Shown: positions 25,461 to 34,400, counted from the stretch's first letter. The stretch: DNA of 64,000 nucleotides from Clostridium sp. M62/1 (GCF_020736365.1 NZ_CP085988.1:1370001-1434000); one strand, 5' to 3'. A program made the numbers and translations. The notes: generated from the sequence alone by a model not told the origin.

Positions 25461-26414
25461 ATGAGGAAAAAGAAGTCAGATGCCCTTCTCCCCTACGCGC
25501 TGCTGCTTCCTGCTGCGCTTTTGATGATCATGCTGGTATTCTATCCGGTGGCTGTGACCTTTACGTACAGCCTAAAGGAGATGAAGCTGACAGCTCCCCA
25601 GAACACCCACTTTATAGGTGCGGAAAATTACATTGAGATATTAAAATCCAGGGAATTCTGGTATGTGTTTCAGAACACAGCCTATCTGCTCGTTTTGGTA
25701 GCCGGCCTTACGACTGTATTTGGACTTCTGGTGTCCCTGATCTTAAATGCGGACACAAAGATTTCCGGACTTCTCACAGCCGCTGCCATTCTTCCCTGGG
25801 CCATGCCGCCCATTGTAAACGGCATAATCTGGAGGTTTGTGTTTCATTCCGGCTACGGGTTCATGAATAAGCTCCTGCTGATGCTGGGCCTCATAGATGC
25901 TCCCATCGAGTGGCTGGCTGACCGCTGGCTGCTTCTTACGGTAGCAGGAATTGTAGCTGCGTGGCGGAGCATTCCCTTCTGCGCTATTGTCTGTCTTTCA
26001 GGACTAAGAACCATCCCGGAAGAACTTTACGAGGCGGCAAAACTGGATGGCTGCGGACGGATCGAATCCTTTTTTCACATAACGCTTCCGCTTTCCAGAC
26101 CCTTTGTGCTTATCGGTCTTACCTCTGCCTCCATCACCGCCGTCAACCTGTTTGACGAGATTGTGGCCCTGTCCGGCTACAGTGATCTGGGAAAGAACCT
26201 CTTGATTCAAAACTATCTTACCACCTTCTCCTTTATGAACTATGGAAGAGGAAGTGCCTATACCTATCTGATTATGCTTCTCGCTGCAGTGCTGGGCTTT
26301 TTCTATCTCAGAAGTATGAACCAGGAGGAACAGGGCAGAGACAGAGGGGAAGAAAAGAAGAGAAAGAAAACAGCCCATGCCGGTTCGGACAGCCCATGGG
26401 GAGAGGAGGGGTAA
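25461..26414 (+). CDS. ABC sugar importer permease, MalF-like
   Basis: 317 residues from ATG 25461 (AAGGAG upstream). Six hydrophobic segments and the EAA loop EELYEAAKLDGCGRIESFFHITLP that contacts the ATPase. Inner-membrane partner of the next gene. The tail after the last helix is strongly charged. No ATP-binding gene is nearby, so a shared MsmK-type ATPase encoded elsewhere is expected. Confidence 0.92.
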   Translation: MRKKKSDALLPYALLLPAALLMIMLVFYPVAVTFTYSLKEMKLTAPQNTHFIGAENYIEILKSREFWYVFQNTAYLLVLVAGLTTVFGLLVSLILNADTKISGLLTAAAILPWAMPPIVNGIIWRFVFHSGYGFMNKLLLMLGLIDAPIEWLADRWLLLTVAGIVAAWRSIPFCAIVCLSGLRTIPEELYEAAKLDGCGRIESFFHITLPLSRPFVLIGLTSASITAVNLFDEIVALSGYSDLGKNLLIQNYLTTFSFMNYGRGSAYTYLIMLLAAVLGFFYLRSMNQEEQGRDRGEEKKRKKTAHAGSDSPWGEEG

Positions 26415-26415
26415 C

Positions 26416-27282
26416 GTGAAAAGACAGTCCCAAAAGAGCCGCTCCCTCAAGCGGCAGCCCTGGTATTACTGGGCGTCAGCGGCCGTTCTTCTTATTTTGA
26501 CGCTGGGGCCCTTTGTCTGGGCGTTTATCGTATCCGTTACACCGGAGTATGAGATGTTTACCAATACAAAAAATATGCTGCCTGAAACCTTCGTCTGGAG
26601 CAATTACGAAAACCTGTTCAGCATGACTACAAGCCACAGTATCCGCCTGTTCAGAGGTCTCAAAAATTCCCTGACGGCGGCAGCGGTGACCCTTGTCATC
26701 GGAGTTCCCCTGGCGCTGATCACGGCATATACCCTCACCAAGATGGAATTCCCGGGGAGAAAATGGTTCAAGAATGCACTTCTGATCACGATGGTGATCC
26801 CTGTATTTGCGACCATCATTCCTCTGTTCCGGATTTTTGTGGAGCATGATCTGTTAGACCGCCAGTTCTGGCTGGCTCTGGTCTATGTGAGTTCCTTTCT
26901 GCCCATGAGCACCTGGCTGATGTGCAATTATTTTTCCACCATACCAAGAGAAATTCTGGAGGCGGCCAGAGTGGATGGCTGCGGAAATCTGGGAACATTT
27001 TTTCGGATTGTACTTCCCGTTTCCGGGCCTGTGATTCTGGCCTGCTCGCTCATTATGTTTCTGAGCGCGTGGAACCAGTTCCAGATTCCGCTGATTCTGG
27101 CATCCTCCCTGGAGACAAAGCCGGCTGCCATCGTTACCAGCGAATTTATGACAAAGGATTCCATTCAGTATGGTCTGACAGCTGCCGGAGGTCTGATCGC
27201 CATCATCCCGCCGGCTGTCCTGGCACTTCTGTTCAGACGATTTCTGGTAAGCGGAATGATGGGAGGAGCTGCAAAGGGATAA
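26416..27282 (+). CDS. ABC sugar importer permease, MalG-like
   Basis: 288 residues from GTG 26416, one base after the previous stop, with GAGGAGGGG as ribosome binding site. Six hydrophobic segments and an EAA loop (EILEAARVDGCGNLGTFFRIVLP). Second membrane subunit of the importer. Confidence 0.91.
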   Translation: MKRQSQKSRSLKRQPWYYWASAAVLLILTLGPFVWAFIVSVTPEYEMFTNTKNMLPETFVWSNYENLFSMTTSHSIRLFRGLKNSLTAAAVTLVIGVPLALITAYTLTKMEFPGRKWFKNALLITMVIPVFATIIPLFRIFVEHDLLDRQFWLALVYVSSFLPMSTWLMCNYFSTIPREILEAARVDGCGNLGTFFRIVLPVSGPVILACSLIMFLSAWNQFQIPLILASSLETKPAAIVTSEFMTKDSIQYGLTAAGGLIAIIPPAVLALLFRRFLVSGMMGGAAKG

Positions 27283-27323
27283 TGAGTGAAATTATTAAAT
27301 AAATATAAACCGTCCCAATTTTC

Positions 27324-27352
27324 TTGACAGCAGTAAAAAAAGTAAATATAAT
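27324..27352 (+). promoter_or_regulatory. Consensus sigma-A promoter of NlpC/P60 gene
   Basis: Perfect TTGACA (27324-27329), 17-bp spacer, perfect TATAAT (27347-27352). The leader to the start codon is about 150 nt. I could not assign a known riboswitch to it. Confidence 0.85.
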
Positions 27353-27510
27353 AACACCGTAACATATTTAACAATTATGTAACAATTAGAAAGAAAAAGT
27401 TAATAACTTTTGAAAAATACAAGTGGACGGAAACGAAAGCATTAGAAGATAAGACGGTGTGAGAGAAAAGTCACGGCTGCGGGCCGAATAAAGATGTCAG
27501 GAGTTTCGGG

Positions 27511-28218
27511 ATGATTAAAAGTAAAGGATTAAAGCTGTTGGGAATGTTTTGCGTTTGTTCTGCTGTGTGTCTGATGAATCCGGCTGCAGCCAGAGCTGAT
27601 GAGGCACAGACGGGTACAGATGAAGGCTCTGCGGTGGTGACGGTGGAAGCCCAGGAGCTCTCCCTCTATTCAGGGAAGAGCCAGGAATCCGAAGTAGTCG
27701 GACAGGCAGTTCAGGGTGATACATACGAAGTAGTTGAGGAGAGCAGTGACGGCTGGGTAAAGATTTGCTCCGAGGACGGAACGGAAGGATATCTTCTGGC
27801 AGATGGCAAATCTGCAGTGATCAGCGAAGACGGACAGGTTGCGGAGGAAGAGTCAGACATCAGGCAGGACGTGGTGGACTATGCCCTTACTTTCCTCGGA
27901 AATCCGTATGTGTACGGCGGCTCTGATCCGAACACAGGAACAGACTGTTCCGGTTTTACCAGCTATGTGCTGGAACATGCAGGAGGCGTTGACATGAACC
28001 GTTCCTCCCGCTCCCAGGCTACCCAGGGGACTCCGGTGAGCGCAGAGCAGATGCAGCCGGGAGATCTGGTGTTCTACGCAAACGGAAGCCGGATCAATCA
28101 TGTGGGCCTTTACATAGGAGACGGCCAGATCGTCCATGCATCTACAGAAAAGACAGGCATCAAGATTTCACCGTGGACTTACAGAAATCCGGTGAAAATT
28201 GTCAATGTTCTCGGATAA
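27511..28218 (+). CDS. Secreted SH3-NlpC/P60 cell wall hydrolase
   Basis: 235 residues. Signal peptide (hydrophobic 7-22, cleavage near AARA-DE at about 29), bacterial SH3 domain (about 42-105), short acidic linker, then NlpC/P60 papain-like endopeptidase with catalytic C146 in TDCSGF, H197 in INHVGLY and H209 in VHAS. It cuts stem peptides of peptidoglycan outside the cell. Very strong promoter and monocistronic, so probably abundant. Confidence 0.93.
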   Translation: MIKSKGLKLLGMFCVCSAVCLMNPAAARADEAQTGTDEGSAVVTVEAQELSLYSGKSQESEVVGQAVQGDTYEVVEESSDGWVKICSEDGTEGYLLADGKSAVISEDGQVAEEESDIRQDVVDYALTFLGNPYVYGGSDPNTGTDCSGFTSYVLEHAGGVDMNRSSRSQATQGTPVSAEQMQPGDLVFYANGSRINHVGLYIGDGQIVHASTEKTGIKISPWTYRNPVKIVNVLG

Positions 28219-28245
28219 TGATTTTGGAAACAGAAGAAATAGAAA

Positions 28246-28296
28246 GGCAGCGGCCCGCCGGAGACGAACCGGACTGGGGCCGCTGTCCTTTTTTTC
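28246..28296 (+). terminator. Terminator of NlpC/P60 gene
   Basis: Arms GGCAGCGGCCC and GGGCCGCTGTCC with one mismatch, followed by a run of seven or more T. The T run abuts the dispersed element that follows. Confidence 0.85.
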
Positions 28297-28457
28297 TATA
28301 ACAGGAAACTTCGTTCCCTGTTATAGAAAAATGCTCCGCGGGGATCGCACTGGGTTGGAGAGGAAAATGACGTTGATGCGCACTCGCACGCAAGGTAGAT
28401 GTTGCCTGAAGGCAACCGCGCTCGGCGCGAGTGTGCGCCAAGGCGCACACTTTTTTA
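28294..28457 (+). repeat. Dispersed ~165-bp structured element, copy 1
   Basis: About 164 bp, mostly identical to 57174-57341. Parts: 5' hairpin (28294-28329) with loop ACTTCG; a conserved single-stranded-looking middle; a TTGCC-tgaa-GGCAA hairpin; then GTGTGCGCC-aa-GGCGCACAC plus T6 (28431-28456), a good terminator. The terminator's left arm can instead pair with GCGCACTCGC at 28378-28387. It lies 93 nt upstream of the N/S-rich small gene, same strand. Confidence 0.85.
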
Positions 28458-28549
28458 TTTTCGGAAAAAAATGGAAGTTTTTTCTGCATAAAGGAGCATT
28501 TCAAAAGCCATACTGACTGTGTAGTCATTAAAGTTAGGAGGTAATGAAC

Positions 28550-28753
28550 ATGGCAAACAGAAACAGCTACAATGCAGACGACTGCAGAAACAATTCTCAG
28601 AACAGCAGCCAGAATAAGTCACAGAACAGATCCCAGAATACCAGCAAGGACAATTACAGGGACAGCTACAGGGATTCTTACAGAGATTCCTCAAAAAACA
28701 GCAGCAGAAACAGCTCCAATGACTGCGACAACAGCAGCCGCAATAATTATTAA
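28550..28753 (+). CDS. Small Asn/Ser-rich protein
   Basis: 67 residues from ATG 28550, which is 8 nt after AGGAGG; the ATG at 28544 is too close to that site. The sequence is almost wholly Asn, Ser, Asp, Arg, Gln and Tyr, with short repeats SQN (SQNSSQNKSQNRSQN) and RDSY x3, two Cys (DDC, NDC) and an Asn-Tyr end. No hydrophobic core, signal peptide or known domain. The strong ribosome binding site argues it is translated. Perhaps a spore- or surface-associated disordered protein; function unknown. Confidence 0.65.
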   Translation: MANRNSYNADDCRNNSQNSSQNKSQNRSQNTSKDNYRDSYRDSYRDSSKNSSRNSSNDCDNSSRNNY

Positions 28754-28943
28754 GAGCTGAAAGCCTGTTTTCTGCTGTAAGGAGTCTGCAGTCTGAAGAA
28801 GGGCTGAAGCAGATTTCCCGAAAGGGTATGGGCAGATGCAGGAAGTGTGTACCATCGGTTTGAGAAATTCAGAAAAATACTAGGACTGAAGGAAAATACT
28901 GCTGAAAAAATACGGCATCATCGGACACGAAGGACAAATGGGG

Positions 28944-29003
28944 AAGGCCGCCCCGCAAAGACTCTGCCTCTGTTTGGCAGCTTTTGCGGGACGGCTTTTT
29001 CCT
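28944..29003 (+). terminator. Terminator downstream of N/S-rich gene
   Basis: GCCGCCCCGCAAAG ... CTTTTGCGGGACGGC followed by five T, with an inner CTGCC/GGCAG stem. The remaining bases between 28754 and 29085 show no gene I would trust. Confidence 0.8.
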
Positions 29004-29085
29004 GCACAGAAGGGGCTGAAGGATGGAGGAACACAGAGTACAGGCTGTGAATATAATAGGGTAAAGAGGACATGGAGAAACGGCA

Positions 29086-29436
29086 ATGTATCAGATGATA
29101 CCAGTCAGGCGGCTTGACATGTTTCTCGACCGGGGCTTTCCGGGCACAATTGTCGATCTGAGAAGTCCCGCCGATTACCGCCGTTCACATATCAGAGGAG
29201 CGATTAACCGGGAGCTGGAGAGCCTCCTCGAGAATCCCCAGGAGATTCCATGCGACCGACCTGTGCTGTTTTACTGCGCCAGAGGAAGCGAGAGTTTAAA
29301 GGCCAGCATCCGCTTCTCACGGATGGGCTATCAGGTATTTGACGTGGCCAACGGCCTTTCCTACTACCGGGGACATAATCTGGTCTGCGGAGGATTTTCC
29401 CAGGAGCCCTTTGATCCCGGCGGAAAAGTGCATTGA
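29086..29436 (+). CDS. Rhodanese-like domain protein
   Basis: 116 residues, a single rhodanese domain: TIVDLRSPADYRRSHIRGAINRE, then the active-site loop CARGSES with one Cys, and a final GLSYYRG. Rhodaneses transfer sulfane sulfur through this Cys. The loop is six residues, the size that fits sulfur transfer rather than phosphatase activity. No functional link to the neighbours is evident. Confidence 0.87.
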   Translation: MYQMIPVRRLDMFLDRGFPGTIVDLRSPADYRRSHIRGAINRELESLLENPQEIPCDRPVLFYCARGSESLKASIRFSRMGYQVFDVANGLSYYRGHNLVCGGFSQEPFDPGGKVH

Positions 29437-29520
29437 CAGGAGAAAGTGCTTAAATTAGAATAAGAGTTGCGGATAAACCATAAGAAAGTATTGAAATAAG
29501 AAAGATAAGAGGAAACAGTT

Positions 29521-30693
29521 TTGGAGCGATTTGAACTGATTGCCCCCTGCCACTTCGGCCTGGAGGCAGTTTTAAAAAAAGAGATCACCGATTTAGGCTA
29601 TGAGATCACCCTGGTGGAAGATGGCCGCGTAACCTTCGAGGGGGATGCGGAGGCCATCGCCAGGGCGAATGTATTTCTCAGGACAGCAGAGAGAGTGCTT
29701 TTAAAGGTGGGCAGCTTTACGGCAGTGACCTTTGACGAGCTGTTTGAAAAGACGAGAGCACTCCCGTGGGAGCGGTACATACCAAGGGACGGCAAGTGCT
29801 GGGTGGCCAAGGCGTCTTCCATTAAAAGCAAGCTGTTCAGCCCTTCGGATATTCAGAAGATTATGAAGAAGGCTATTGTGAGGAGACTTCAGGAGGAGTA
29901 TGATCTGGGGCAGCAGCTTCTGCCGGAGACAGGGAGCCAGTACCCGCTTCGGGTATTTCTGTTTAAAGATCAGGTGACAATCGGCATTGACACCAGCGGT
30001 GATTCACTCCACAAACGGGGGTACCGGACGCTGACCAGCAAGGCTCCTATCACGGAGACGCTGGCTGCAGCCCTGATCCTTCTGACTCCATGGAAAAAGG
30101 ACAGAATTTTAGTGGATCCGTTCTGCGGAAGCGGAACCTTCCCCATTGAGGCTGCCATGATTGCGGCCAATATGGCTCCGGGAATGAACCGCTCCTTCCT
30201 GGCTGAGAGCTGGAGAAACCTGGTTCCCAGGAAGCACTGGTACAATGCTGTGGACGAGGCCACAGAGCTGCTTGATGACAGTGTGGAGGTGGACATCCAG
30301 GGCTACGATGTGGATGGGGAGATCGTGCGGGCTGCCAGGGAGAATGCAAAGCGGGCCGGAGTGGATCACCTGATTCATTTCCAGCAGCGTCCGGTGTCAG
30401 AGCTTAGCCATCCGAAAAAATACGGCTTTATTATCTCCAACCCGCCCTACGGCGAGAGAATTGAGGAGAAAAAGAACCTGCCTGAGCTGTACCGCCAGAT
30501 TGGAGAAAGGTTCAGGGAACTGGATTCCTGGTCCATGTACCTGATTACTTCCTATGAAAATACAGAAAAGTATATTGGAAGGAAGGCGGACAAAAACAGG
30601 AAGATTTACAATGGAATGATGAAAACGTATTTCTATCAGTTCCTGGGGCCGAAGCCGCCGAGGCGGAAGGCGGGAGAGAAGATTGAGGAGTAA
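29521..30693 (+). CDS. THUMP-domain class I rRNA methyltransferase (RlmL/YpsC-like)
   Basis: 390 residues. N-terminal ferredoxin-like and THUMP region (about 1-160), then a SAM-binding domain with DPFCGSGTFPIEAA and the catalytic NPPYGER motif. Close in design to B. subtilis YpsC and the N-terminal half of E. coli RlmL, which make m2G in 23S rRNA. TTG start with GAGGAAAC upstream. The 3' end overlaps the next gene by 11 bp. Confidence 0.9.
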   Translation: MERFELIAPCHFGLEAVLKKEITDLGYEITLVEDGRVTFEGDAEAIARANVFLRTAERVLLKVGSFTAVTFDELFEKTRALPWERYIPRDGKCWVAKASSIKSKLFSPSDIQKIMKKAIVRRLQEEYDLGQQLLPETGSQYPLRVFLFKDQVTIGIDTSGDSLHKRGYRTLTSKAPITETLAAALILLTPWKKDRILVDPFCGSGTFPIEAAMIAANMAPGMNRSFLAESWRNLVPRKHWYNAVDEATELLDDSVEVDIQGYDVDGEIVRAARENAKRAGVDHLIHFQQRPVSELSHPKKYGFIISNPPYGERIEEKKNLPELYRQIGERFRELDSWSMYLITSYENTEKYIGRKADKNRKIYNGMMKTYFYQFLGPKPPRRKAGEKIEE

Positions 30694-32458
30694 ACAGTTT
30701 GTACTATTGCTGACGGTGATTTTTACAGCTTTCTGTGCGCTGAATTTCAGCGTTCTTTCTTCTGTGGAGGATGTGAAGAAGGGAGAAACTGCCGGAAGTT
30801 ATCCGGAGGAATGGTACGAAATGGTGTCTGAGGAGGCCAACAGAAAAGGAATCAGAATTTTTGTGGACGGTGAAGAGAAAAAGATGTCACACCCTGCTGT
30901 CATGACGGCCACCGGCAGCTTTCTGCTCCCTGTCTCAGAGCTTACAGAGGTTTTTTCCTGCACTGCACACATTTACGGACAGACCTCTCTGGTTATGGAG
31001 AAAAATACGGTGATGGCAGAAATCATCATGGGAGAAAAGCGGATGACAGTGACAGAAGCTTCCCAAAAGGACAGCCATGCAGGTCAGACCGGCGTTTTCG
31101 AGGGGATGGAACAGTCCGAAAAGCGGGATGTGGCTCTGTCTGATGCTATCACGAAAGAGGAGGGAGAACTGTGGGTTTCTGCCCAGGCAGTCTCGGAAGC
31201 ATTTTCTTATGAGATGAGCTGGGAGCCAGATGAGAATATTCTCTCCTTCACCGGTTTAAGGCCGGAGCTTGAGGAGCTTCCGGAGGTTTACGACTACAGG
31301 CTGAGAGGGAGGGCACCGACGGTGAAAAACCAGGGAAGCCTTGGAACCTGCTGGGCTTTTGCCTCACTGATGGCTCTGGAGAGCCGGCTGCTGCCGGAAA
31401 AATCCTTTGACTTTTCTGAGGATCACATGTCCATCAGGAACAGTTTCCGCATGAACCAGAACGACGGCGGGGAGTACACCATGTCCATGGCCTATCTTCT
31501 GGCCTGGCAGGGACCGGTGCTGGAACAGGACGATCCCTACGGGGACAGCTGGTCGCCGCCTGGCCTTACTCCGGTGCGCCACGTTCAGGAGATACAGGTC
31601 CTGCCGAAGAAGGATTATGAGGCAATCAAGAGAGCCGTCTATTTTACGGGAGGGGTGCAGAGTTCTCTCTACACTTCCATGGCCGATGGGGAGGAAAACT
31701 CAGAGTATTATAATAAGGAAGAAGGAGCCTACTGCTATGCGGGAAACAGAAAACCCAACCACGATGTTGTAATTATCGGCTGGGATGATCGCTATCCGAA
31801 AGAAAATTTTCCGGTTCCTCCGGAAGGAGACGGGGCTTTTATCTGTGCCAACAGCTGGGGAGGAGCGTTCGGGGACGAGGGATACTTTTACGTGTCTTAC
31901 TATGATTCCAACATCGGAATCCACAATATTCTTTACAGCCGCGTGGACACCCCGGACAATTACGACCACATTTACCAGACCGATCTGTGCGGCTGGGTAG
32001 GGCAGCTTGGATACGGGAAAGAGGAGGCCTTCTTTGCAAATATCTATGAGGCCAGGGAGGATGAAGAGCTGTGCGCCGTCGGCTTTTATGCTACCGATCA
32101 GGATACCCAGTACGAGGTTTATGTGGTAAATGATGCCTCCGGAAGCGCTGATTTCGGGCGAAGGAAATCCGTGGCCAGAGGCAGGATAGAGAACGCCGGC
32201 TTTTATACCATAGATATTGAACACCCTGTGGATCTGAAAAAGGGAGAGCGCTACGCAGTGATTGTGAGTATCCGCACACCGGGTTCTGTCCATCCCGTTG
32301 CCATCGAGTACAATGGGCCTGACCTGCCGACGCAGGTGGATTTAAGCGATGGGGAAGGCTATATCAGCCTTCGCGGAACTGCCTGGGATCGGGTGGAAAC
32401 CGAGCAGAGCTGCAATGTGTGCCTGAAAGCCTACACCAGGACTGTCAGGGGACAGTGA
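30683..32458 (+). CDS. Secreted C1-family cysteine protease with lectin-like C-terminal domain
   Basis: 591 residues. An N-terminal hydrophobic segment (5-27) is a signal peptide or anchor. Residues about 55-190 resemble copper-amine-oxidase-N-type repeats (FVDGEEKKMSHPAV, LPVSELTEVF). The papain-like domain follows, with the oxyanion Gln in KNQGS, catalytic C223 in GTCWAFA, H360 in NHDVVIIGW and N390 in NSWGG. The last ~150 residues fit the lectin-like domain that follows C1 peptidases in gut Firmicutes. TTG start inside the preceding gene's end. Substrates are probably extracellular proteins (inference). Confidence 0.88.
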   Translation: MRSKQFVLLLTVIFTAFCALNFSVLSSVEDVKKGETAGSYPEEWYEMVSEEANRKGIRIFVDGEEKKMSHPAVMTATGSFLLPVSELTEVFSCTAHIYGQTSLVMEKNTVMAEIIMGEKRMTVTEASQKDSHAGQTGVFEGMEQSEKRDVALSDAITKEEGELWVSAQAVSEAFSYEMSWEPDENILSFTGLRPELEELPEVYDYRLRGRAPTVKNQGSLGTCWAFASLMALESRLLPEKSFDFSEDHMSIRNSFRMNQNDGGEYTMSMAYLLAWQGPVLEQDDPYGDSWSPPGLTPVRHVQEIQVLPKKDYEAIKRAVYFTGGVQSSLYTSMADGEENSEYYNKEEGAYCYAGNRKPNHDVVIIGWDDRYPKENFPVPPEGDGAFICANSWGGAFGDEGYFYVSYYDSNIGIHNILYSRVDTPDNYDHIYQTDLCGWVGQLGYGKEEAFFANIYEAREDEELCAVGFYATDQDTQYEVYVVNDASGSADFGRRKSVARGRIENAGFYTIDIEHPVDLKKGERYAVIVSIRTPGSVHPVAIEYNGPDLPTQVDLSDGEGYISLRGTAWDRVETEQSCNVCLKAYTRTVRGQ

Positions 32459-32567
32459 ACGGGAGCGATACAAAGGAAAAACAGTAAATAAAGGCAAAAG
32501 AGCCGTAAAGCAGAGACAGTAAATTGGAATCTGCGGAAAATATGGAGTAAAGTACAGGAGGAGAGAC

Positions 32568-33176
32568 ATGGCAGAAAAACTTATTTTTGCGACATCCAAC
32601 CAGGGAAAGCTGAGAGAAATCCGCCTGATTCTGGGAGATTTGGGAATGGAGGTTATTTCCATGGCTGAGGCCGGATTTCACGGCGATATTGAGGAGAACG
32701 GAAAGACGTTTGCGGAAAACGCAGCTATCAAGGCCAGAGCAGTGTGGGAGAAAACAGGAGGGCTGGTTCTGGCGGATGATTCGGGCCTCGTCATTGATTA
32801 TCTGGGCGGGGAGCCGGGCGTCTATTCTGCCAGGTATATGGCAGATGCCTCCTATTCGGAGAAAAACCGTGTTTTGATTGAGCGCCTTGCGGGGGCAAAG
32901 GAGGAGGAGAGAAGCGCGCGCTTTGCCTGCGCCATCGCAGCTGTGCTGCCGGACGGCAGGGAGCTTCTCACAGAGGCGTACATGGAGGGAAGGATCGCCT
33001 ATGAGCCTGCCGGCAGCGGCGGTTTTGGCTATGACCCGATTCTGTATCTGCCGGAATATCAGAAAACTTCCGCAGAGCTTGACATAGAAGAAAAAAACAA
33101 GATCAGCCACAGGGGAAAGGCCCTGGAGCTGATAAAGGAAAAACTGAAAGAGGCACTTGGGGGAATGGAGAAATGA
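32568..33176 (+). CDS. rdgB: XTP/dITP diphosphatase (RdgB/HAM1)
   Basis: 202 residues. Carries the family motifs FATSNQGKLREI (N-terminus), ENAAIKARA, LADDSGLVIDYLGGEPGVYSARY and GFGYDPI near the end. It removes deaminated purine nucleotides such as XTP and dITP so that they are not built into DNA. ATG with AGGAGGAGA upstream. The stop codon overlaps the next start (ATGA). Confidence 0.95.
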   Translation: MAEKLIFATSNQGKLREIRLILGDLGMEVISMAEAGFHGDIEENGKTFAENAAIKARAVWEKTGGLVLADDSGLVIDYLGGEPGVYSARYMADASYSEKNRVLIERLAGAKEEERSARFACAIAAVLPDGRELLTEAYMEGRIAYEPAGSGGFGYDPILYLPEYQKTSAELDIEEKNKISHRGKALELIKEKLKEALGGMEK

Positions 33177-33667
33177 AAATTTTAATTGTGAGCGATACAC
33201 ACCGCCGCAACGGAAATCTACAGGAGGTGATAGAACAGACAGCTCCGTTTGATATGCTGATTCATCTGGGGGACGGCGAGGGCAGTGAAGAACTGATTAC
33301 ATCCTGGTGCTTGGAGCAGAACCAGAACTGTGAGGTGCACATGGTTCTCGGGAACAACGACTTTTTTTCCTGCCTTGACAGGGAAAAGGAGATTTCCATA
33401 GGGCCGTATCGGGCATTTCTCACACACGGCCATTTCTACAGTGTGTCGGTCGGGCCGGAGCGTCTGGAGGAAGAAGCGCGCTCCAGAGGCGTAGATATCG
33501 CCATGTTTGGACACACCCACAAGCCTTTTCTGGAAGACAGGAACGGCATCACGGTTCTGAACCCGGGCAGCTTGTCCTTCCCCCGCCAGGAGGGAAGAAG
33601 GCCCAGCTACATGATTATGGAAGTGGACGGCTCGGGAAAGGCTTCTTTCCAGATTTGTTTTCTGTAG
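33173..33667 (+). CDS. YfcE/MJ0936-family metallophosphodiesterase
   Basis: 164 residues. Metal-binding motifs in order: VSDTHRRNG, HLGDGEGSEE, VLGNNDF, LTHGHFYSV and FGHTHKPF, followed by LNPGSLSFPR. This is the compact calcineurin-like phosphoesterase often encoded right after rdgB. It hydrolyses phosphodiesters in vitro; the natural substrate is unknown. Confidence 0.93.
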   Translation: MKILIVSDTHRRNGNLQEVIEQTAPFDMLIHLGDGEGSEELITSWCLEQNQNCEVHMVLGNNDFFSCLDREKEISIGPYRAFLTHGHFYSVSVGPERLEEEARSRGVDIAMFGHTHKPFLEDRNGITVLNPGSLSFPRQEGRRPSYMIMEVDGSGKASFQICFL

Positions 33668-33726
33668 AACATGCGTAAAGAAAGTAAAAAAAGGAAAAAA
33701 GAAGATCTGCCAGGCAGAGAAGCAAA

Positions 33727-33766
33727 CAGGAGGGGGGAGCGCAGCGCACAGCTCTCCTCTTTTAAT
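33727..33766 (+). terminator. Terminator after rdgB-yfcE pair
   Basis: AGGAGGGGGGAGC ... GCTCTCCTCT followed by TTTT. Some mismatch in the middle of the stem. Confidence 0.6.
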
Positions 33767-33961
33767 TTGATAGAGGAGAAAAAATTGAAGAAAAAAGTCT
33801 CCTGACGGGCACGGGAGGATGAGAACAGGAAAAAGAATAATTTATGAAAACAGTCATGTATAACATGAAAAAAGGAGCTATATTGAAAATTGACTCTACA
33901 ATTTTCAGATAAAACTGGTAAAATATGGGTTAAAATTAGACGCAAAAACCTGCAAAAAATG

Positions 33962-33990
33962 TTGACATTAGGGTTGCCATAGTATATAAT
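33962..33990 (+). promoter_or_regulatory. Consensus promoter of tRNA operon
   Basis: Perfect TTGACA (33962-33967), 17-bp spacer, perfect TATAAT (33985-33990), about 78 bp before tRNA-Pro. The rest of 33767-34068 shows no gene. Confidence 0.9.
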
Positions 33991-34068
33991 AATCCTTGCT
34001 TGAAACGAAGCGGTTCAGAAAAAACTTCTGAAAGAAAGCTTCCATAAAAAAGCATCCATATCGGATGA

Positions 34069-34143
34069 CGGGGTGTGGCTCAGTTTGGCTAGAGCGCCTG
34101 GTTTGGGACCAGGAAGTCGCAGGTTCGAATCCTGTCACCCCGA
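34069..34143 (+). tRNA. tRNA-Pro(TGG)
   Basis: Acceptor CGGGGTG/CACCCCG plus discriminator A, D arm GCTC..GAGC, anticodon loop TTTGGGA with TGG, T arm GCAGG-TTCGAAT-CCTGT. CCA is not encoded. Confidence 0.95.
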
Positions 34144-34150
34144 TGGATAT

Positions 34151-34221
34151 GCGGGTGTAGTTCAATGGTAGAACACCAGCCTTCCAAGCTGGATACGTGG
34201 GTTCGATTCCCATCACCCGCT
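34151..34221 (+). tRNA. tRNA-Gly(TCC)
   Basis: Acceptor GCGGGTG/CACCCGC plus T, anticodon stem CCAGC/GCTGG with loop CTTCCAA (TCC), T arm GTGGG-TTCGATT-CCCAT. CCA is not encoded. Confidence 0.95.
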
Positions 34222-34326
34222 CTGTGCAGAAGCGAAAGCAGATGCACAAAAGCAGTTGGCGGTTCGTCAGCGGCAGGAAAAAGTGAAAATGTCAACTGGT
34301 TTGGCAGTCTACACAATTAAAAATAT

Positions 34327-34400
<74 letters not shown>

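Noticed and set aside
27353..27510. Possible riboswitch (c-di-AMP ydaO type) in the NlpC/P60 leader
   Set aside because: Hydrolase genes are typical targets, but I could not match the conserved core, so no claim is made. A covariance search (RF00379) would decide.
28199..28516. Open frames through the 165-bp element on both strands (and again at 57252-57572)
   Set aside because: Both strands are open, they cross terminators, and the conserved feature is RNA-like pairing rather than codons.
28847..29050. 67-codon frame between the N/S-rich gene and the rhodanese gene
   Set aside because: It spans a strong terminator hairpin and has no ribosome binding site.
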